Assembly: GCF_029892685.1 (NCBI RefSeq)
Contig: NZ_JARXVD010000007.1
Span: 124,001 to 188,000, forward strand
Length of the DNA stretch: 64,000 nucleotides
Origin: Mycobacterium sp. OTB74
GTDB lineage: Bacteria; Actinomycetota; Actinomycetes; Mycobacteriales; Mycobacteriaceae
Direction of reading: 5' to 3'
Part shown: one piece after another, positions 45,539 through 55,127 of the stretch
Layout: the number at the start of each line of letters is the position of its first letter
Numbering within the stretch: the stretch's first letter is position 1
Made by a program: the position numbers and the translations under genes
Notes under the pieces: model-generated
Database searches by the model: none
What the model was told of the DNA's origin: nothing
Seen by the model: the letters and a program-made list of their open reading frames with translations, nothing else

Positions 45539-46468
45539 TCAGGCGAGGGCAGATCCGGACCGGAACAAGGCGGCAGCGCCGACCAGTCCGGCGTCGCCGC
45601 CAAGCTGAGCGGGCTCCACGCGCAATTCGCGGATGAAGCTCAGACCAGCGTAGTGGGCCAGCCGCTCTCGCAGCGGGGTGAACAACGCCGGGCCGGCCTT
45701 GGCCACCCCGCCACCGATGACCACAAGGTCCAGGTCGCACACCGCGGCCGCCGACGCGATCGCCATCGCGAGGGCCTCGGCACCACGCCCGAATGCCTGC
45801 AAGGCCACCGCGTCACCGCATCCAGCAGCCTCGGCCAGCGCCTTGGCATCAGCGTCCGGTGGCGCGTCCCATCCGTGTTCGTGTGCCCACCGCGCGAGAT
45901 GTGGCCCGGAGGCCACGGTCTCGACGCAGCCGTGACCGCCGCAGGTGCACAAGTGGCCGTCGGGTTCGACGACGATGTGGCCGACGTGCCCGGCATTCCC
46001 GGTGCGGCCGTCATACGGGACGCCATCGAGCACCAAGCCGCCGCCGATACCGGTGGACACCACCATCCCGAGCATGAACTGGGCCCCACGCCCGGCGCCG
46101 AGCCATGACTCCCCCATCGCCAGGCACAGCACGTCGCCGCCCAGCCGGACCGGCAGCCCGGTGCGCTCGGCTACCCGCTGGACGATCGGAAACCGTTGCC
46201 AGGCGGTGATGTTGATCGGGCTGACGGTGCCGGCCACCACGTCGACCGGTCCGGCCGAGCCGATCCCCACCCCGTCGGGTGGTCCACCTGGCCCGCCTGG
46301 GGCGTCGCACACCTCGCCGATCAACGCGTCGACCGTCGACCAGATCGCTTCGGGGTCAACGTGCGGAGTCGGCTGCTGGGCACGACGCACAATGGTGCCG
46401 TCGGCATCGACCAACGCCGCAGCGATCTTGGTCCCGCCGATATCGAGAGCCATTGTCAATTCAGACAT
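45539..46468 (-). CDS. ROK-family sugar kinase (Rv0650 type)
   Basis: 309 aa. ATP site [14 protein letters not shown] at the N-terminus, second glycine loop [13 protein letters not shown], and the zinc-binding ROK signature [13 protein letters not shown], all intact, so it should be an active kinase of glucose, mannose or N-acyl-hexosamine. It begins 18 bp after the unknown gene and is probably in one operon with the alpha-mannosidase, which could supply its sugar. The start [12 protein letters not shown] was chosen because only this gives the N-terminal strand. Confidence 0.9.
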   Translation of the reverse strand: MSELTMALDIGGTKIAAALVDADGTIVRRAQQPTPHVDPEAIWSTVDALIGEVCDAPGGPGGPPDGVGIGSAGPVDVVAGTVSPINITAWQRFPIVQRVAERTGLPVRLGGDVLCLAMGESWLGAGRGAQFMLGMVVSTGIGGGLVLDGVPYDGRTGNAGHVGHIVVEPDGHLCTCGGHGCVETVASGPHLARWAHEHGWDAPPDADAKALAEAAGCGDAVALQAFGRGAEALAMAIASAAAVCDLDLVVIGGGVAKAGPALFTPLRERLAHYAGLSFIRELRVEPAQLGGDAGLVGAAALFRSGSALA

Positions 46469-46485
46469 TTCGATACCTTGGGTGG

Positions 46486-47103
46486 TCAATGGCGGTGTAC
46501 GTGGTCGGGTTGGCGCGGGTCTCCCGGGTGTTCGTAACCCGGCTCCAGATGCACCAGATCGGCGCGTCTGGCATCCAGCCACCTGCGGAAGGCTTGGCGA
46601 CGGGCCGAGCCCAGTAGTTCCGCGGCGATCTCCGACCACACCGCACCCAGTGTCGGCGGGACCGTCGGCGCGACCAGCCAGCCGTCCGGCCCGGGCACCG
46701 GACGAGCGAAGCGCATCGGGTTGCGCTGGTGGTATTCGACGATGGCGTCGTCACCGACCTGAACGGCGTCGGTGACTCTGACGAACAGCGCTCGAGCCAG
46801 CGGCTGCTCGAGCGCTGCGGCGGCGACGCTGCCGATCTCCAACCGCGCAGCCATGTCCGGCAGCAGTTCGGTTTCGTCCGGTGCATCACCCGCGGCTACT
46901 CCCAAGGCCTCCGATTCGTGTTGCACCACAACATCGGTCACCACCAGCTGAGTCAGCCAGCGCCGCAATTGCCGCCCCTCACTGGTGCCAATCCTGGGCA
47001 ATGCGTCCGCCAATCCGCTTGACCGCAAACGGGATTCACGCTCATCGATCGCACTGACCCGCACCGGCCGGCCACCGACGGTGGCTGCGAGCGGCGTGCT
47101 CAT
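46486..47103 (-). CDS. Unknown protein with SurA-N-like helical domain (Rv0649 position)
   Basis: 205 aa with no catalytic motif that I recognise. Residues 8-75 (VGGRPVRVSAIDERESRL ... RRWLTQLVVTDVVVQHE) resemble the N-terminal domain of parvulin/SurA chaperones: a short strand, helices, then L-x-R-W-L-T-Q-L-V. There are no PPIase residues. The C-terminal half is rich in Trp, Arg and Glu (AFRRWLDARRADL). The M. tuberculosis equivalent is annotated as fabD2, a label the sequence here does not support. The ATG overlaps the mannosidase stop. Confidence 0.6.
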   Translation of the reverse strand: MSTPLAATVGGRPVRVSAIDERESRLRSSGLADALPRIGTSEGRQLRRWLTQLVVTDVVVQHESEALGVAAGDAPDETELLPDMAARLEIGSVAAAALEQPLARALFVRVTDAVQVGDDAIVEYHQRNPMRFARPVPGPDGWLVAPTVPPTLGAVWSEIAAELLGSARRQAFRRWLDARRADLVHLEPGYEHPGDPRQPDHVHRH

Positions 47104-50100
47104 CGGACGGTCACCGATACAGCCTGGGTATAGATCAGGCTGCCGGCGCCCGCGATCCGGATCAACGCCCACCACCGACCCGGTGCCGTCCACGGCGGTG
47201 GCGCCACATCGAAGTCCAGCGCCACAGTGCCGCGGGCCGGAAGCTCGGCGCCAATGACTCTGGGCCCCAACCATTCCCACGTACCCCATGGACTCAACAG
47301 GTGCGCTTCGATGCTCAGATCAGCCCCGGCCTCGGTGCCGACGGTGACGCTGAGGAAGGCACTGTCCCCCGCCGCGACCTCGACGGGTTCCGGCTCGGCA
47401 ACCAGCTTGAGCAGTTGAGCAGTGCCAGGCGCAGGGTCACCCACGGTCACCACGCAGACGTCCTCGACCATCTGCCGCCACGAGGCCGGAACCTGACCGT
47501 GTCGCGCCCCGCCCGTGATGGCCAGTTCACCGCGCACCGGATACCGGCCCGCCGGTGTCCCGGCCGGAATCTCCAGCTGAACCTCGGTCTCCAAGTAGCT
47601 GCCCGGCGGCAACATGAAGGGCAGTTCGTCGGGGACGACCGACCAGCCGTCCGGGCCGAGCACCCTGATCCGGCCGTTCAGGGCGAGGTCAGTGCAGTCG
47701 CTGGCCGCGGTGAGTCGAAGCTTGATCTGTGACCCCGCCTCACCGACCAGATTCTGTGGATGCAGGTAGGCCACCGCAGGCAGCCCGCCGAGCGGCGCGG
47801 GCCCCCGGTTGTGCAGCCAATACCTGGCGTAGACCGGTTGTGCCACTTCGGCATCGGGCGCCAGCGTGGTGTGGTCGCCGTTGAGCACGTGCGGTAGGTC
47901 GAGCCGGGCCCGCACCGTCGCGATCTCGTAACCGTGCAGCGTCAGACCGTCGTCGGTGGCCGACGGGCGCTCCAGCAGGTCCAGTCGTTCGGGCTCGTCC
48001 AGGTGGCGAATACCCGACGTGATGCGGACATCTGTCGGCCTGCCCGAGGTCTGCACCAGCCGCAAGGTGATCCCCGCCCGCGGGTCTACCGGGGCGCGGC
48101 TGCCCGCGGCGATCGGGTTGCCGGTCGCTTTCAACGCACCGAGGCTCACCTCGGTCGCCGGTTCGACACCCAAAAGCGAGCCGATGCAGGGCAGTCCGCC
48201 GGCCACCGCCGGATGGTCGGTGTGCACCCCGATCAGCGGATGGCCGAACTCTGCACTGCGGCCGGGCATGGATGACGCCCGCCAGTCCCCGTCGCCGGCT
48301 GCGACGGCGTAGTCGAAGGTGTGGGTCCAGTGCTGCAGCTGGAAATTCGACCCGTCCGGCGCGGTCCGACGAGGCGGGTCGATCCAGGTGCCCGACGGCC
48401 ATCCGGTGCATGACCGCATGAGCGAGGTATGCAGCACACCGTCGGGCTCGACTGCGAAACCCGGTATGCCACTATTGAATACGGCGACGGTACGGGATTC
48501 GAACGGACCCACCTCAGCGGGCGCATCCTGCACTACGGCGATCCGCGCGTCGGCAAGATCGTCGATCAGATCGGCAACCGCCTCGAGCCCGGCCACGATC
48601 AACACCGGCAGAGCGCGCACCGCACGCAGGTCGGCACCGGGCACCCAACGCTGGATCAGATCGGCGTCGGCAGGTACCCACACCCGGGCCTGCCCGGCTT
48701 CCAATTGACGCAGCACATCAGCCCGGTAGGCACGGCCTGCGGCATCCAATACTGCTGCAGTGAAAGGGTTCTCATCAGGTCCACCGAGCGCGATGCGCGC
48801 GTCGGGCAAGTTCGAGTCGACGGCAAGGTCGCCGTACCGTGGGTGGTCTGCGGTACTGCTGGTGGCGGTGACTCCGGCCCGGACCAGCGCGACCATCAGA
48901 TCACGAGTGCTCGCGCTCCCATCGGGTGCCACCACTTCGGCAACCGAGATGGCGCGCACCCCCTCGCCGTGTGCGTCACGCACGTGCACCTGCACCGCCG
49001 ACGACAGCCCGAACCACCCGTAGGCCGGGTTGTCCAGGGTGTACGGATGATGGGCGGTATCGACGGCGGTGTGTGAATGGCCTTGGTGCAGAAGCCCGAA
49101 TCCCCTGCCGATCACCGCGTCGCCGACCTCACTGATCGGCATGGCGCCCGGGATCGGGCAGGGCCAGCGCAACCGTAGTAGATGGTCAGAACCGGTGAAT
49201 TCGTCGACGACGGTGCGGCAGTCCACGCGGTCGACGCCGTGCCACAACGTGATGGTCTGGGTGTAGCTCAGTACCTCGCCGATACGCCCAGTAACTACGA
49301 TGCGTTCACCGAGCGCACTGCGGTATGCATGCACCGATTGGGCGGGCTGGTCGGCTGAGCCCACCACCGGCCCCTTGGGCAGCAGGTGCCACGGCCCCTC
49401 GTTCTCGGTGGGGTGCGCTGAATACTCGTCATAGACGGCTAGTTCGTTGCCCACCTGTCCCTCGACGATCAGCTCGACACCGCCTCGGCGCAGCGAAGAC
49501 ACTGCGCCTCCACGAGCCGGGTCGACGGTGCAGCAGTGGGTTTCGGTGGCAATCACGTTGCCCGGCACTGGCCGCCAGGTGTCGGCGACTGCCTCACCGT
49601 CAATTCGGTAGGCCCGCCAACCCAGCGGCGGTACGTCCTGTGCCAGCCAGCTGACGGTGCGACCACCGTGCTCGCTGAGCACCGGGACCGGAGTCCCGCC
49701 GGAATCGTGCACTGCACCCTGCAATGGCTGGTCCAGGTACACGGTGACCACATCGGTCCGGTTGTGCGCCAAGGGATTCCACACCACCACGTCGCCGTCC
49801 ACCGCCCGCGACAACAGCGCAAGTGCATTGTCTCGCGCGGTGCGCCCGAGTTCCCAGGCCTCCCGCCACCCGGTCAGCAGATCCAGGTAGACCTGGTCGG
49901 ATTCGGATCCGGTGATGGCGTCGTGGTGGGCACCGTAAGCCAGCTGCACCCAGGCCTTGGCCAAGGTGGCCTGCGGATACGTTGCGCCGGTGAGCAATCC
50001 GGCGAACACGGCGAATCGCTCAGCTTCCAGCACCGCGTTTTCCGCCGCGCGGTTGGCTTGCTTGGTGTCGATGTACGACACGTCCTTGCCGGTGTAGATG

Positions 50101-51293
50101 GGATTCATGTCCCGGGTCTGCGGCGACGGGGACGCACCGGTGCGGTCGAGTTCATCCCGCACTGCGGCGAAGAACTCCCGCGGCAGTGCGCAGACGAAGC
50201 GCGGCCAGGTGTAGCGGCTGGCCCAGTCCCGATGAATTTCGGTGACCCACTTGTTCGGCGGGGTGTAGTCAGTGCCCACCGGAAGCAACACATTGCGGGT
50301 CAGCGCAACCTTTTTCAGCTGCGTGAACAGCTTGTACGTCTCGGCTTCTGCGTCGGCCAGCGATGCTGCCGAGTCCATCCACCAACCAGCCGAATAGTGC
50401 GCGGGCATGTAGTGGGTGAGCAGGCCACGGCCAGACGGTGCGATCCAATCGAATTCGCTGGCGAACTGCATGCGTTCGGGGTCGCCGTCGCGGTGCATGG
50501 GCCCCCACTGGTGGTGCGGCCCGCGGGCCCATGAGCTGGACGTCAGGCCCACATCCGAAGCCATTCCGGGGAACTGCGGATCATGGCCGAACACGTCCAA
50601 CTGCCATGCCGTTTCCGGATCAGCACCCATGATGTCACGCTGGAAACCGATGCCGTGCACAAAGTTCCGGATGGCGGTCTCCGGGCTGGTCAGGTTGGTG
50701 TTGGGCTCGTTGTAGGTCCCGCCCATGATCTCGAGCCGCCCCTGATCGAGCAGCTCCCGCAGCGACGCGCGTTGTTCGGGATGGGTGTCCCAGTATGGCT
50801 TGAGGTAGTCGACCTCGGCCAATACGAATTTGTATTCCGGTTCCCGCCTTGCCATTTCGAGGTGCGCGGTGACCAGGTCGAAGCCGTTGGTCTGCCGGCA
50901 CCGGCCTGGCGGATTCTCGGTCCAGACACTGGTGTAGGCAGCCTGGGTGTTCCACCACACCGGGTCGTAATGGAAGTGGCTGACCATGTACATGGTCCAG
51001 CCCGGCTCTGCGACGGCGAAGTCGAACGGCACCTGGGCCCCGCCCACCTGCAGCTGCGCCGCCCGGACCTGGCCAGGCACCGGGTCGGTGACGGTTACGG
51101 GAATTTCGACGCTGCCATTGCCCGGCCCGGCCTCCGCCTGGCCGGTCAGGCCGTCGCCGCGGACGCGCAGCTGCGTCGGTTCGGTACAGCCGGTGTAGTC
51201 GACTCGGACGATCTGGACCGGCTGATCGACCGGCCCGACGAACAATTCGGTGGCAACCACCGCCGTTATCTGCAGGGATCGTCCCTTCGACAC
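47100..51293 (-). CDS. Giant glycoside hydrolase family 38 alpha-mannosidase (Rv0648 type)
   Basis: 1397 aa, larger than the about 1200 typical of the family in mycobacteria. The GH38 motif SHFHYDPVWW (Zn-binding His and Asp) is near residue 108 and the nucleophile Asp in WQLDVFGHDPQFPG near 236, with EFDWIAPSGRG further on. The C-terminal half adds NEW3-like beta domains (DVCVVTVGD ... TVALDFDV). No clear signal peptide. The start GTG 51293 has AGGAG directly against it, so the true start may be slightly downstream. Operon: mannosidase, SurA-N-like protein, ROK kinase. Confidence 0.88.
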   Translation of the reverse strand: MSKGRSLQITAVVATELFVGPVDQPVQIVRVDYTGCTEPTQLRVRGDGLTGQAEAGPGNGSVEIPVTVTDPVPGQVRAAQLQVGGAQVPFDFAVAEPGWTMYMVSHFHYDPVWWNTQAAYTSVWTENPPGRCRQTNGFDLVTAHLEMARREPEYKFVLAEVDYLKPYWDTHPEQRASLRELLDQGRLEIMGGTYNEPNTNLTSPETAIRNFVHGIGFQRDIMGADPETAWQLDVFGHDPQFPGMASDVGLTSSSWARGPHHQWGPMHRDGDPERMQFASEFDWIAPSGRGLLTHYMPAHYSAGWWMDSAASLADAEAETYKLFTQLKKVALTRNVLLPVGTDYTPPNKWVTEIHRDWASRYTWPRFVCALPREFFAAVRDELDRTGASPSPQTRDMNPIYTGKDVSYIDTKQANRAAENAVLEAERFAVFAGLLTGATYPQATLAKAWVQLAYGAHHDAITGSESDQVYLDLLTGWREAWELGRTARDNALALLSRAVDGDVVVWNPLAHNRTDVVTVYLDQPLQGAVHDSGGTPVPVLSEHGGRTVSWLAQDVPPLGWRAYRIDGEAVADTWRPVPGNVIATETHCCTVDPARGGAVSSLRRGGVELIVEGQVGNELAVYDEYSAHPTENEGPWHLLPKGPVVGSADQPAQSVHAYRSALGERIVVTGRIGEVLSYTQTITLWHGVDRVDCRTVVDEFTGSDHLLRLRWPCPIPGAMPISEVGDAVIGRGFGLLHQGHSHTAVDTAHHPYTLDNPAYGWFGLSSAVQVHVRDAHGEGVRAISVAEVVAPDGSASTRDLMVALVRAGVTATSSTADHPRYGDLAVDSNLPDARIALGGPDENPFTAAVLDAAGRAYRADVLRQLEAGQARVWVPADADLIQRWVPGADLRAVRALPVLIVAGLEAVADLIDDLADARIAVVQDAPAEVGPFESRTVAVFNSGIPGFAVEPDGVLHTSLMRSCTGWPSGTWIDPPRRTAPDGSNFQLQHWTHTFDYAVAAGDGDWRASSMPGRSAEFGHPLIGVHTDHPAVAGGLPCIGSLLGVEPATEVSLGALKATGNPIAAGSRAPVDPRAGITLRLVQTSGRPTDVRITSGIRHLDEPERLDLLERPSATDDGLTLHGYEIATVRARLDLPHVLNGDHTTLAPDAEVAQPVYARYWLHNRGPAPLGGLPAVAYLHPQNLVGEAGSQIKLRLTAASDCTDLALNGRIRVLGPDGWSVVPDELPFMLPPGSYLETEVQLEIPAGTPAGRYPVRGELAITGGARHGQVPASWRQMVEDVCVVTVGDPAPGTAQLLKLVAEPEPVEVAAGDSAFLSVTVGTEAGADLSIEAHLLSPWGTWEWLGPRVIGAELPARGTVALDFDVAPPPWTAPGRWWALIRIAGAGSLIYTQAVSVTVR

Positions 51294-51318
51294 TCCTGCA
51301 CCCTACGACGCGGCACAG

Positions 51319-52281
51319 CTAGTCGGGCGGCATTGCGCCGCCGAGTCGTTGGGCAACCGAACGTAATGCGACCTGCACCTCGACGGGTTCGAGCACCTCG
51401 AAGCGCGGGCCCGCCATCGCCAGCCACAGCACCAGCCGCTCCGGATCATCGGCCCCAGTCGTGACGATGCACCGGTCCGGCCCGTCAGCTTCGACGTGCA
51501 CCGCTGCTGAGGAAAATGACTGGGCGACAACACTTTCCGAAGCGTGGAAACGTACCCGCGCGACGTGCCGGTACGGCAGAGCCGAGATGGCCCGTCGCAC
51601 ATACTCCGCTGCATCGGGTGCATCGCGCGGGACGAACCTGCCGCCGGTCGCAACCACCTCGGCCATCCGGTCCAGGCGCAGGGTGCGCCAGTCCCGCCGG
51701 TCTCGGTCGAAGGCCATCAGGTACCAGCGGCGACCAGTAGTGACCAGCTGGTACGGCTCGATGCGACGGCGGGTGACATTGCCAGACCGGTCGGTGTAAC
51801 CGAGGCCGACGTGCTCGTGGTCGCGACAGGCCCGCGCCAATGTCATCAGCACGTCAGGCGAAACGATCTCGTCGGGCCTGCCGGCCGGCTGCAGGGTCAC
51901 GGTCGCGCCGTGCACCGCGGCCACCTGCGCCCGCAGGCGTGCCGGCATCACCTGGTCGAGCTTGGACAACGCACGCAGTGCGGACTCCCCAACGCCCGCG
52001 ACGCTGCCTCCGGCTGCGAGGCGCAGACACACCGCCATCGCCACAGCCTCGTCCGGGTCAAGCAGTAGCGGCGGCAGCGCGGCCCCCGCGCCCAGTTGAT
52101 AGCCGCCGTCGCTCCCCTTGCTGGCGTGCACCGGGTAGCCAAGGGCACGCAACCGCTCGATGTCCCGACGCACGCTGCGGTCGGTGACGCCCAGTCGCTG
52201 CGCCAATTCTGCGCCTGTCCAGACCCGCCGCGACTGCAGAAGTCCCAGCAGTTGCAGCACCCGGCTCGCGGTTTCGGACAT
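51319..52281 (-). CDS. WYL-domain transcriptional regulator (YafY type)
   Basis: 320 aa. N-terminal HTH (VLQLLGLLQSRRVWTGAELA, RLGVTDRSVRRDIERLRALGY), WYL domain (residues 140-210, with RIEPYQLVTTGRRWYLMAFDR), and a C-terminal WCX extension. It is divergent from two DinB-fold genes, with a palindrome in between, so it probably represses them and itself. WYL regulators bind nucleic acid or nucleotide ligands in known cases. Confidence 0.9.
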   Translation of the reverse strand: MSETASRVLQLLGLLQSRRVWTGAELAQRLGVTDRSVRRDIERLRALGYPVHASKGSDGGYQLGAGAALPPLLLDPDEAVAMAVCLRLAAGGSVAGVGESALRALSKLDQVMPARLRAQVAAVHGATVTLQPAGRPDEIVSPDVLMTLARACRDHEHVGLGYTDRSGNVTRRRIEPYQLVTTGRRWYLMAFDRDRRDWRTLRLDRMAEVVATGGRFVPRDAPDAAEYVRRAISALPYRHVARVRFHASESVVAQSFSSAAVHVEADGPDRCIVTTGADDPERLVLWLAMAGPRFEVLEPVEVQVALRSVAQRLGGAMPPD

Positions 52282-52302
52282 GCCAACTATTGTTCCGCAC
52301 CC

Positions 52303-52323
52303 TTAGGACACAAACTGTCCTAA
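52303..52323. promoter_or_regulatory. Candidate operator of the WYL regulator
   Basis: Perfect palindrome TTAGGACA, spacer CAAAC, TGTCCTAA in the 62-bp gap between divergent starts (52281 and 52344). It lies about 20 bases from either start codon. Confidence 0.7.
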
Positions 52324-52343
52324 ATCGATGAAAGGCTTCTCCC

Positions 52344-52862
52344 ATGACCACCGAACTGGGCGACCAACTCGAATGGCATTGGCAACATCAACTACGACCA
52401 CGGCTCAACGGACTCACCGATGACGAGTACTTCTGGCAGCCGGTACCCAACTGCTGGACCGTCCACCCGGACGGATCGATCGACTTCGCTTATCCCCCAC
52501 CAGCTCCCGAGCCGTTCACCACCATCGCCTGGCGGTTGGCACACGTCATCGTCGGGGTACTGGCCATGCGCAACCATTCACACTTCGGCGGCCCGCCGGC
52601 CGACTACCAATCCTGGCCATCCGCCACTGACGCCGACACCGCGTTGCGGCAGCTCGATGATGCCTACGCGGACTGGATTGTTGGGGTCCGGGGATTGGAC
52701 GCCGCCGCGCTGGCGCGACCGTGCGGACCGGCCGAAGGCCCCTACGCCGACCTGTCGATGGCCACCCTGGTCTTGCACATCAACCGCGAAGTGATCCACC
52801 ACGGAGCCGAGATTGCCTGCATCCGTGACCTGTACGTCCACACCAAACCGAAGGAGAACTGA
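52344..52862 (+). CDS. DinB-fold protein 1
   Basis: 172 aa. Four-helix DinB/YfiT-like bundle; candidate metal His residues are in WHWQHQL, WRLAHVIVGVL and REVIHHGAEIACIRD (three His sites). Such proteins are often thiol-dependent S-transferases using mycothiol or bacillithiol. ATG 52344. Followed by a second family member after 2 bp. Confidence 0.82.
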   Translation: MTTELGDQLEWHWQHQLRPRLNGLTDDEYFWQPVPNCWTVHPDGSIDFAYPPPAPEPFTTIAWRLAHVIVGVLAMRNHSHFGGPPADYQSWPSATDADTALRQLDDAYADWIVGVRGLDAAALARPCGPAEGPYADLSMATLVLHINREVIHHGAEIACIRDLYVHTKPKEN

Positions 52863-52864
52863 CC

Positions 52865-53464
52865 ATGCCCGGACTACCGCTGCCCGCCACCAACGAGCGC
52901 CAATCGCTACTCAATTTCCTGGCCTACCAACAGGACTCGTTCTATGCCGTGGCGTACGGACTCGCCGATACGCAGGCCCGCCGCACACCCTCGGTCAGCG
53001 CGCTGTCGATCGGCGGCCTGATCAAGCACGTCACTGGGGTTCAACGAGGCTGGACGGCCCGCGTGACCGCGGCGCCGGACTTCCCCGCTCCCGACTCCCG
53101 CCCGATGGCCGAGATCATCGCCGAGCACGCCGACCAGCACGTGATGCGTGACGACGAAAGCCTCGAAACTCTGTTGGCGGCGCTGCGGGTGCAGAACGCC
53201 GCCACGCTGGACGCATTCGCCGAAGCCGATCTGGACCTCCCGGTTCCGGTTCCCCACGAGGTGCCGTGGTTCCCGGCTGACGTCGATCACTGGTCCGTGC
53301 GCTGGGTGGCCATGCACCTGGTCGAGGAGTTGTCCCGACATGCCGGGCACGCCGACATCATTCGCGAATCGATCGACGGCGCAACCATGTACGAGCTGAT
53401 GGCCGCGGCCGAGCACTGGCCGGAGAACGAGTGGATCAAGCGCTGGCGGCCCGCCGCGTCGTAG
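52865..53464 (+). CDS. DinB/DUF664-type protein 2
   Basis: 199 aa. N-terminal QQDSFYAVAYGLAD, IGGLIKHVTGVQRGW and C-terminal MHLVEELSRHAGHADIIRESIDG give the DUF664/MDMPI His pattern (His near 57, 158 and 162). Probably a mycothiol-dependent transferase or isomerase. AAGGAGA upstream of the ATG. It shares an operon with the DinB-fold gene and presumably the WYL regulator's control. Confidence 0.85.
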   Translation: MPGLPLPATNERQSLLNFLAYQQDSFYAVAYGLADTQARRTPSVSALSIGGLIKHVTGVQRGWTARVTAAPDFPAPDSRPMAEIIAEHADQHVMRDDESLETLLAALRVQNAATLDAFAEADLDLPVPVPHEVPWFPADVDHWSVRWVAMHLVEELSRHAGHADIIRESIDGATMYELMAAAEHWPENEWIKRWRPAAS

Positions 53465-53485
53465 GTCGGCGACGAGGTCGACGAA

Positions 53486-53653
53486 ATGTTGGCTCGCCGC
53501 GACCCCGGAGCAGCCATTTCGTCGGCTTCAGCGGCGGATGACAGTCAGCGCGTAGTCGACGACCTGGCACCGCACACCGAGCCCGAATACGTGCTCGGCA
53601 GCGACCCGATCCGCAGCCGCGCAGAGATCGAACACGACTTCGCTCCGGTATGA
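53486..53653 (+). CDS. Possible small protein, unknown
   Basis: A 55-codon ORF (MLARRDPGAAISSAS ... PEYVLGSDPIRSRAEIEHDFAPV) just after the DUF664 gene, open in frame back to its stop. The composition looks protein-like (Asp/Glu and Ala/Val balanced) rather than shadow-like, but there is no RBS and I recognise no family. It could also be a remnant of a longer gene. Confidence 0.25.
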   Translation: MLARRDPGAAISSASAADDSQRVVDDLAPHTEPEYVLGSDPIRSRAEIEHDFAPV

Positions 53654-53725
53654 GATCGCATAGCGACACATGTGACGGCAGACACACATTTTTGGCGGTA
53701 CCCACGGTTTTGAGACACTGCATTG

Positions 53726-55105
53726 ATGAGTACTCCGCGGAAACCTCCCCACCGCGAAGGTGCCCGGCTGGATCGCGTGCCGTTGCCGGTTGAGGCGGCA
53801 CGCATCGGCGCCACCGGTTGGCAGCTCACCCGCACCGGACTGCGCGTGGTGACGAACATCTTCGGCGGCGGTTCGCTGCAGCAGAAGGTTCTCAAGCAGA
53901 TGCCGCAGGCCTTCGCAGACCTGGGCCCCACCTACGTCAAATTCGGACAGATCATCGCGTCCAGCCCCGGAGCCTTCGGTGAACCCATGTCCCGCGAGTT
54001 CCGCAGCCTGCTGGACCGGGTCCCGCCCGCCGACAAGGCCGAAGTGCACCAACTGTTGCGCGAAGAACTCGGCGGCAACCCGTCCGACTTGTTCCAGACT
54101 TTCGACGACGAACCGTTCGCCTCTGCCTCGATCGCCCAGGTGCACTACGCAACGCTGCACAGCGGCGAAGAGGTCGTAGTCAAGATCCAGCGGCCGGGCA
54201 TCCGCCAGCGAGTGGCGGCCGATCTACAGATTCTCAAACGCGGCGCGCAGGTGGCCGAACTGGCCAAGCTGGGTCAGCGGCTCTCCGCCCAGGATGTGGT
54301 TGCCGACTTCGCCGACAACCTCGCCGAGGAGCTGGACTTCCGGCTTGAGGCGCAGTCAATGGACGCCTGGGTTGCACACATGCACGCCTCGCCGTTGGGC
54401 CAGGGCATCCGGGTCCCACAGGTGTACTGGGACCTGACCAGCGAGCGGGTGCTGACCATGGAACGCATCCAGGGCATCCGCATCGATGACGCCCCCGCCA
54501 TCCGCAAGGCCGGCTTCAACGGCGAAGAGCTGGTCAAGGCACTGCTATTCAGCCTGTTCGAGGGCGGCCTGCGTCACGGCCTGTTCCACGGCGACCTGCA
54601 CGCCGGCAATCTGAACGTCGATGAGAACGGCAAGATCGTGTTCTTCGACTTCGGCATCATGGGACGGATCGACCCGCGCACCCGCTGGCTGCTCCGCGAG
54701 CTGATCTACGCGCTGCTGGTCACCAAGGACCACGCAGCCGCGGGCAAGATCGTCGTGCTGATGGGTGCGGTCGGTACCGTCAAGCCCGAAGGCCAGGCCG
54801 CTAAGGACCTGGAAGCGTTCGCCACACCGCTGACCATGACATCCCTCGGCGACATGTCGTACGCCGATATCGGCCGGCAGTTGTCAGCCCTGGCCGAGGC
54901 CTATGACGTCAAGCTGCCCCGCGAACTGGTGCTGATCGGCAAGCAGTTCCTATACGTCGAGCGGTACATGAAGCTGCTGGCACCCAAGTGGCAGATGATG
55001 AACGACCCGCAGTTGACCGGCTACTTCGCCAACTTCATGGTCGACATCAGCCGGGAACACAAGGACACCGGCGAAGATCAGCCGATCCCCGATCCGGCCA
55101 ACTGA
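53726..55105 (+). CDS. ABC1/UbiB-family atypical kinase (Rv0647c type)
   Basis: 459 aa. The ABC1 signature KxGQ (FGQIIASSPGAFGEPM, after GPTYVK) is near residue 75. Ala-rich loop SASIAQVH, VVKIQRPG Lys, ELDFRLEA, and the catalytic HGDLHAGN and DFGIMG motifs are intact. In bacteria these proteins act on isoprenoid quinone or lipid metabolism. Start ATG 53726; a TTG one codon upstream is also possible. Probably co-transcribed with the hydrolase gene 22 bp downstream. Confidence 0.9.
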   Translation: MSTPRKPPHREGARLDRVPLPVEAARIGATGWQLTRTGLRVVTNIFGGGSLQQKVLKQMPQAFADLGPTYVKFGQIIASSPGAFGEPMSREFRSLLDRVPPADKAEVHQLLREELGGNPSDLFQTFDDEPFASASIAQVHYATLHSGEEVVVKIQRPGIRQRVAADLQILKRGAQVAELAKLGQRLSAQDVVADFADNLAEELDFRLEAQSMDAWVAHMHASPLGQGIRVPQVYWDLTSERVLTMERIQGIRIDDAPAIRKAGFNGEELVKALLFSLFEGGLRHGLFHGDLHAGNLNVDENGKIVFFDFGIMGRIDPRTRWLLRELIYALLVTKDHAAAGKIVVLMGAVGTVKPEGQAAKDLEAFATPLTMTSLGDMSYADIGRQLSALAEAYDVKLPRELVLIGKQFLYVERYMKLLAPKWQMMNDPQLTGYFANFMVDISREHKDTGEDQPIPDPAN

Positions 55106-55127
55106 GCACAAGAGACAACGAGAAGGC

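Noticed and set aside
53528..54160. Minus-strand ORF of about 210 codons over the ABC1 kinase start
   Set aside because: Antisense of the ABC1 kinase and of the gap before it; the kinase motifs on the plus strand are intact.
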